This document shows positions 58,002 to 64,000 of a stretch of DNA of 64,000 bases, piece after piece (positions within the stretch are counted from its first letter, which is position 1; every line of letters begins with the position of its first letter). The notes under the pieces are model-generated. The model worked only from the letters and a program-made list of their open reading frames with translations, made no database searches and was not told where the DNA came from. The DNA comes from Capsicum annuum (Eukaryota > Streptophyta > Magnoliopsida > Solanales > Solanaceae). Location of the stretch: contig NC_061115.1 of the NCBI RefSeq assembly GCF_002878395.1, positions 89,880,080 through 89,944,079 of the forward strand. Reading direction: 5' to 3'. The position numbers and the translations under genes were made by a program.

Positions 58002-60996
58002 TGTAATACCCCAAAAAGTCCAAACCAATATTAGAGCCATGTAACAAGATCATGCATAGTACATCATGGTTCTTTTATAGTTTATAAGTAGGTTAGATGT
58101 ATATTAAGGCTTCAAATAACTCCCAGCTATCAGACGAAGCAAAACATTCCTCACCGATCAAATTCTTGAGAAATATATTGCCATAGTCAGATTCAAACGA
58201 TCATATCTCTCATTATACTTGGAATTGTTGAGCTCATGACATATCAACAGATAGATAATTGAATTTTCATTCCAACGATACCAATTTCACCTATATCCAA
58301 TATCGAAGAAAAGAGTTATTCCTATTTTACTCTAGCATGTCAGGCTGGAAACTGGGTGACGACATTCGTGGTAGCTTACTACATTTGTGACGCCCTACCA
58401 CAAAGGTCATCATCCTTAGGAAGAATCCAACTCCTGTGTGATGACATTCATGGTAACTTAATACATTTGTGATGCCCTAACACGAAGGTCGTCAGCCTTA
58501 GGCAGAAACCAGCTCCTAAGTGACGACATTCGTGGTAGCTTACCACATTTGTGACGCCCTACCATGAAGGTCGTCAGCCTTAGGCAGAAACCAGCTCCTA
58601 AGTGACGACATTCATGGTAGATTACCACATTTGTGGCACCCTACCATGAAGGTCGTCAGACTTAGGCAGAAACCATCAGTTCCAGCTCCTATGTGACGAT
58701 ATTTTTGACGGCTTACCACACTTTTGATGCCTTGTCACAAATGTCATCAGCTATGATTTTCAGCAACTGGGAATTTATTTTATAAGGGTATTTTGGTCTT
58801 TTTCCTTCACTTCCCATAACTATAACCCTCAAGGAACGTATTATCTTCCATTCTCTTTAGTTAAAATATCTTAAAAACCTTCTCTTACACTTTCAACCAC
58901 AAGATTAGGGTTTCCTCTCAAGATCATCTCCTCAGGAACAAGACCATTCTTTCTTAAAGGGGTAAAACCCTAGTCAAGAAAAATCAAGGGCAAGCCTAAG
59001 GATATCTCCAGGAACCTTCAGAAACATTAGATCTCTTTCAAGATCAAGCTTTAAGGTATGTGTAGTGTTCATCTATGGATTCAATTCGTTCATGAAGTTC
59101 AAGAACCATGCTTTTAAATGTTATTTTGTAAACTTTTGTGGTGATATAAGCATGTACATTTTGATGATGGTTGTTCAATTTTCAAGATGATATCTAAGGA
59201 TGTTTTTTATGGAATATATGTGAATGTTGGTTGAACATGATGAACTTTGGGTGGGTTGAACTAATGGCAAGTATGAAATCCACCTATGCCTTAAAGAATA
59301 CATGTAAGGTGTTTGATAAAATGCCTAGGATGTTAGAAGTTCATATTTACATGATTTCATGATATCTAAATGACAAGTCCATGTTAGCAATACACTTCAA
59401 TATGAATGCCCATGCTATTTATGTATTCTTATGGTGATGGCATGAAGTATGTATGATGATGGAAATATGAATTTTATGTGTGAATTATATCCATGCTTTC
59501 CTTACCATGTTTGAGGTGTTGATTAAATACATGAAGTATACTATCCCCTACTTATGATATAGCGAATTGTGGACTCCAATCTTGTGATCAAGTTATGTCA
59601 TGTGCATCATTTTTCTTCTATCGAGTCCTGGGGGTATTCGTACCCGAAAAACATAGATGTGTGCCTAGAGCCATGTCATGTTGTCATGATAATCTCAGTC
59701 AAGCTATAATCTATAGAACTCAGTCAGTCATGTGACTCAGGAAACTTCAAAAATCTCATGATCCCAGTTAACTCTCAGATAATAGTACTACTCCGTCAGT
59801 CAATGGAAGTCAATTAATCTGTCCATGTACAGTTATTTGAATCATGTTTAGTCTCTTCAGATGGGAGTATAAGTTATCACTGAGTGAACTCAAGGATGGG
59901 GACTCACCTACCAGTTTTAGGGTATGATTCTTAGTAGTCATCCTTGTGTTCTAGAACTACATAGCCAGCGTAGGTTAAGACATCTTAGCCTATCAGATTA
60001 GGGTTGATGATTTGGCTTAACCTGTCAGTTTAGGGTCCCACCATTCTCACCTTGAGTACCTACCAGATAAGGATCACTCACAACTATCCTTACCAGTGGC
60101 ACGGTATTGACACCCCTCCAGTCGGGGCAGAGATTGGACCCCAGCTTAGCCATAATGGCATACATGGGGCATATCAATTAAACAACTACCTCCCACAGTT
60201 TTAGTATCAGTCTCAGTAAAAGAACTCAGACAGTTCTTCAAATATCAGTATACCAGGACTGTTAGATACAGTCAAGTTCAATTATAGCACGGAACTCAGA
60301 GAGTTCAACCAGATTCAGGGCTGTCAGATACAGTTATCCATATTATCAGAACTATGGTTCCAGCCATGTATTAGCATACAGATTTAGCCATTATGTACTC
60401 ACGATCTTAGCTACTATATATGTATGTTTGTACTCTTACGTTCATATCAGTCAGTCAGTAGTATTATTCATGCATGTAAACCCTTTGCATTAGCCTACCT
60501 CACTCGTATACTCATTACTCTAGTTGTACTGATGCATTTGCACTATGGTGCTTTCTTTTCTTATTACACCGTAGGTTCAGAGGCACAAGTCCCAAACTAG
60601 CAGTAACAGTTGCATTCAGCATACAAAGTTACAGTGAGTCCTCTTCATTCGAGGATGATATTATTTCATTTATTCATTTATTTCTTCAGTTCAGTTTTAC
60701 AGAGTTAGTTGGAGACATGTTCCTTCAACTCCTTATTCCAGACAGTGCTTAGAGGCTTTCGGATTTACACTCAGATTTAGCTTTTAGATTCAGTTTTTAG
60801 TTGTTTTAGGTATTTTTTGCTCATATGGATGTTATATTATTTCAGTTAAACCTTATGGCCTATTGTGCATGTTTTTCGCATTAATACTTCATGAATTAAA
60901 GTATACAGGTACAGATATCAGTCATGGGTTAGCTTGTGGTCCCTCGGGGTCATAAGCACAGTGTAGCATTCCAGTTCAGAAAATTGGGGCCTTACA
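58002..60996 (+). repeat. 5' LTR (3.0 kb)
   Basis: Runs from TGTAATACCCC to GGGGCCTTACA. Related to the minus-strand LTRs at 41984 and 49496 and, at its ends, to the 2318-9910 element. It holds an 82-bp tandem array (58358-58770). Confidence 0.88.
58358..58770 (+). repeat. 82-bp tandem array, five copies, with inner inverted motifs
   Basis: Units start at 58358, 58440, 58522, 58604 and 58695 (the last spacing is 91). Each opens GA(C/T)GACATTC. Each unit contains GGTAGCTTACCAC-like and GAAGGTCGTC-like inverted pieces, so it could fold into stem-loops. Confidence 0.88.
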
Positions 60997-61000
60997 AACT

Positions 61001-61013
61001 TGGTATCAGAGCC
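61001..61013 (+). other. Primer-binding site (tRNA-iMet)
   Basis: TGGTATCAGAGCC, a perfect canonical site, lies four bases after the LTR. Confidence 0.92.
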
Positions 61014-61214
61014 TAAGGTTCAATAGAGTCCTAGGAATTTTGAAAGTTGCATCTAGTAGAGTCTTGTGCATGGGTGTGTTGCACACCACATTTATGTACA
61101 GGAGGCTATCAGATGTTTTAGGAATAGTTACCTTTCTTTATTATTTATGTCGTGCTAGTAAGCATAATTTCAAGTCAGTCTCTCAGTCTAATTCGCTCCT
61201 CTTATTTCAAAAAC

Positions 61215-62330
61215 ATGCCTCCAAAGAGAAGAAATCAGCCAGCTCCTCAGCCCGAAGATCCTTTGGGCGAACATGTTTCTCATGCGGAGTTCAGGACCAT
61301 ATTTACTGTTCTTACTTAGTTTGTAGCTGCCCAGAATGAACGACCAGCAGTCGTTCTGGCCAACCTAGTGGCCAATTCAGCAGCAGATAGGATTCGAGAC
61401 TTTACCTGAATGAACCCTCTGTCCTTCTTTGGGTCTAACACAGATAAAGATCCTCAGGAATTCGTTGACCAAGTCCAGAAGGTCATTGATATCATAGGAG
61501 TCACTTCTTATCAGAGTGCCAAGTTGGCCGCATACCAATTACAGGATGTCACTCATACTTGGTAAAAGCAATGGTTAGCAGAAAGGTTAGAGGATGCAAG
61601 TCCTGTTGAGTGGGAAGAATTTATCACGGCTTTCTTAGATAGATTCTTTCTACAAGAGCTGAGAGAGGCCAACGTTCTTGAGTTCATCAATCTCAGGCAG
61701 GGAAATATGACAGTTAGAAAGTATTCTCTTAGATTTACTCAGCTAGCTAGATATGCCCCTCATGTGGTTGCAGACAACAGGTCTAAGATGAGCAGGTTTG
61801 TGTCAGGGGTGAATGATAGCGTGGTAAATGAGTGTAGGTCTCTGATGCTAAACAGTGATATAACTTTATGCAGGCTCATGACCCATTCTTAACAGATAGA
61901 GGAGCAGAAGTTTAAGAATAGGGAGTGGCAGAACAAGAGAGCAAGAGCAGACAGTTTTAGTTTTGCTCAGCCCAAATCAGAGGGAGGAAATCATTCGCAG
62001 TTTCATCCTAAGTCAGTAGTTCCATCCCCTTTCTCCGCTAGTGCCCTAGTGCCAAAGTTCAGGGATAGAAACAGAGACAGAGCACTAGGCTCTTAATCTC
62101 AAGGCAGTGTTAGCAGTGCCCGAACAAACCCCCTTTGTCAGACTTGTGGTAAGAACCACAAGAGTATTTATAGAGTCGGTAGTAATGTCGGTTTCAGTTG
62201 TCGTAAGCCAGGACACAGGATTTGGGAGTGTCCTCAGCCAAGCCCTCAGGGTCAGTAGAATCATTCCACAGCTCCGTCCGGTCACCCGAACCAGAAGGGT
62301 GCCACTTCCAGTTCTACTAGTGGGCAATGC
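61215..62330 (+). pseudogene. Del/Tekay-like gag (one frame, stop-interrupted)
   Basis: ATG at 61215 starts MPPKRRNQPAPQPEDPLGEH. Conserved blocks follow: DKDPQEFVDQVQKV, SAKLAAYQLQDVTHTW, WEEFITAFLDRFFLQELREA and RQGNMTVRKYSLRFTQLARY. A zinc knuckle near 62190-62235 is imperfect (FSCRKPGHRIWECP). The same frame holds from 61215 through protease despite stops at 61317, 61407, 61563, 61890, 62094 and 62256. Most of these stand where Gln or Arg codons are usual. It is the best-preserved retroelement gene in the window but still not translatable. Confidence 0.85.
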
Positions 62331-62834
62331 CCAAATAGACTCTATGCTGTTCAGACCCGACAGGATCAGGAAAATTCTCCTAATGTCGTTACTGGTACAT
62401 TATAGATTTTCCATGTCTATGTTTATGCTTTACTAGACCCAGGTGCATCCTTATCTTTTGTCACTCCATACATAGTAGGCAATTTTGGAATCAGTCCCAA
62501 AATTTTAGCAGAGCCCTTTTCAGTCTCTACCCCAGTGGGTAAAACCATCATAGCTCAGCGGGTATACAGGAACTGCCTGATTATGATATTTTAGAAATCT
62601 ATGTCAGTAGATTTAGTTGAGTAAGAGATGACTAATTTTGATGTCATTCTCGGCATGGATTGGCTTCATTCCAGCTATGCCATAGTCGACTGCAAAAATA
62701 GAATAGTTCAATTTCAGTTCCCGAATGATTCAGTCCTAGAGTTGAGGGGTAGCACTTCATCTTTTAGGGGTCAGCTTGTTTCCTACCTTCGGGAAAGGAA
62801 TATGATTTCTAGAATTTTAACTCATACATGTTAA
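62331..62834 (+). pseudogene. Del/Tekay-like aspartic protease
   Basis: ALLDPGASLSFVTPYI holds the protease active site in DPG form, as usual for this lineage. It is followed by ILAEPFSVSTPVGKTIIAQR and FDVILGMDWLHSSYAIVDC. It shares the gag frame; stops at 62403, 62592 and 62622 interrupt it and one at 62832 ends it before a frameshift into RT. Confidence 0.85.
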
Positions 62835-62874
62835 CGATTCCAGTTCTGAATCTCCCAATCTAGAATCTGTCCTA

Positions 62875-63660
62875 GTGGTTAATGAATATTCAGACATCTT
62901 TCCCGAAGATCTTCCAGGCATTCCTCCCGAAAGGGAAATAGACTTCGGCATAAACTTTCTCCTAGATACTCAGCCTATTTCTTTTCCACCATACAGAATG
63001 TCACCAGCAGAACTCAAGGAACTGAAAGATCAACTGAAGGATCTCTTAGATAAGGGATTCATCAGGCCTAGTGTATCCCCATGGGGTACGCCAATCTTAT
63101 TCGTGCGCAAGAAGGACGGTTCTCTCAGAATGTGTATTGATTACCGTCATCTCAACAAAGTCATGGTCAAGAACAGGTATTCGATGCCTAGGATAGATGA
63201 CTTGTTTGACCAACGTTAGGGTGCCAATTATTTCTCCAAGATAGACCTCAGATCATGCTATCATCAGCTCAGAGTTAGAGAATGTGACATTCTGAAAACA
63301 GCTTTTCATACTCGGTATAGTCACTTGGAATTCCTAGTCATGTCCTTTGGTCTTACCAATGCCTCCGCAGCTTACATGGACTTGATGAACCGGGTTTTCA
63401 AGAAGTACTTGGACACATTCGTCATAGTCTTCATAGATAATATTCTAGCCTATTCTCGCATAGAACGTGGTCATTCAGACCATCTCATAATTGTTCTTCA
63501 GACTCTCAGGGATCACCAGTTGTTCGCCATGTTTAGTAAGTGCAAATTTTGGATAATATTAGTAGCATTCCTTAGCCACATTATTTCAGGTGATGGCATT
63601 AGGCAGATCCTCAGAAAACCGAAGCGGTAAAAAACTGGTCTCGCCCTGTCTCTCCATCAG
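62875..63660 (+). pseudogene. Del/Tekay-like reverse transcriptase, catalytic Asp lost
   Basis: Open frame 62875-63219 carries [40 protein letters not shown] and [18 protein letters not shown]. After a stop at 63217-63219 the same frame continues with [26 protein letters not shown] and FIDNILAYS at 63430-63456. The second Asp of the FIDD box is Asn (63439-63441). A frameshift lies near 63600. The enzyme would be inactive even without the stop. Confidence 0.9.
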
Positions 63661-64000
63661 ATATCAGGAGTTTCTTGGATTTGGCTGGCTATTACCGATG
63701 GTTTGTCGAGGGATTTTCTTATATTACATCTCCTATGTCCAGATTGACTCAGAATAAGGTCAAGTTTTAGTGTTCAGAACCTTGCGAGAAGAGTTTTCAG
63801 GAGTTGAAGACTCGACTCACCTCAGCTCCAATTTTAGCACTTCCCGATGATTCTGATGGATTCGTAGTATATTGTGATGCATCCAGAGTAGGTTTAAGTT
63901 GTGTCCTCATGCAGCATAGTAGAGTCATAGCCTACGCCTCCAGACAGTTAAAGCCCCATGAGAAGAATTATCCTACTCATGATCTTGAGTTAGCAGTAGT
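63661..64000 (+). pseudogene. Del/Tekay-like RT connection and RNase H, cut by window edge
   Basis: DIRSFLDLAGYYRWFVEGFS, then [20 protein letters not shown], with the first RNase H Asp, and [20 protein letters not shown], the second block. A TAG at about 63768 stands where Trp is usual. The sequence leaves the window before the end of RNase H. Confidence 0.88.

Larger units (their letters stand above)
58002..64000 (+). mobile_element. Del/Tekay-like gypsy element, youngest copy, cut by window edge
   Basis: It has a 5' LTR (58002-60996), primer site, gag, protease, RT and RNase H in order. It was inserted into the RNase H/integrase region of the previous element, so it is younger. The 5 bases before it are ACACA (57997-58001), the expected left target duplication; the right copy lies outside. 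Gag and protease share one frame. Confidence 0.88.

Noticed and set aside
1..64000. tRNA or rRNA genes, CRISPR arrays, bacterial-type operons
   Set aside because: No such sequence was seen. Repeats are LTRs, minisatellites or LTR-internal arrays, and TGGTATCAGAGC hits are primer-binding sites, not tRNA genes.

Overview
This is a plant nuclear window, gene-poor and built almost entirely of nested, decayed retroelements. It contains SIRE-like Ty1/copia, Athila-like and Del/Tekay-like Ty3/gypsy elements, a Stowaway-like MITE and a caulimovirid-type endogenous pararetrovirus. Element ends, LTR style and this mixture suggest Solanaceae (pepper, tobacco, potato or tomato type). That is inference; the species cannot be fixed from the sequence alone.

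Layout. 1-13987: a minus-strand Athila-like gypsy element (LTR about 10909 upward, tRNA-Asp-type primer site 10888-10903, gag, protease, start of RT at the window edge). Its gag is split by a complete coding-free LTR element (2318-9910, LTRs of 2.5-2.6 kb, target duplication CCCCA). 13988-20633: a degenerate SIRE-type copia element with an env-like tail. 20634-22690: mostly non-coding, with two exon-like minus-strand ORFs. 22691-25195: an A-rich endogenous pararetrovirus fragment (movement protein, two retropepsin-like modules, RT; no coat protein or RNase H seen). 25981-26868: the one intact host-like gene, an uncharacterised 295-aa protein on the minus strand. 27475-27740: a Stowaway MITE, followed by very AT-rich DNA with a possible 1.2-kb inverted-repeat element. 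About 30770-31640: a minus-strand copia-like LTR.

31833-49495 is a nest. An LTR starting at 31833 is interrupted by an element with 0.77-kb LTRs (33054-33821 and 47157-47922). The internal region of that element carries a degenerate ORF of about 480 codons that I do not recognise and that lacks gag or pol hallmarks. It is itself interrupted by a non-coding gypsy-type element (34386-45135, target duplication TGAAA, 37-bp minisatellites in both LTRs). The 3' LTR of that element carries a minus-strand solo LTR (41984-44815).

49496-64000: three Del/Tekay-type chromovirus-like copies. These are a minus-strand 3' LTR with internal remnant (49496-about 53100), a plus-strand element with gag-pro-RT-RNase H (about 53100-58001), and a younger plus-strand element (58002 to beyond the window) inserted into it. 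The youngest still has gag-pro in one frame over 1.6 kb, broken by stops that mostly look like C-to-T or G-to-A changes, the decay expected of methylated, silenced elements.

Functionally, nothing here forms an operon or pathway. The only likely host function is the 295-aa gene. Points worth follow-up are the unknown LTR-element ORF at 45714-47150, the tandem-protease pararetrovirus fragment, exon-like ORFs flanking it, and the dispersed GGGACC-GGTCCC palindrome tied to the copia LTRs.
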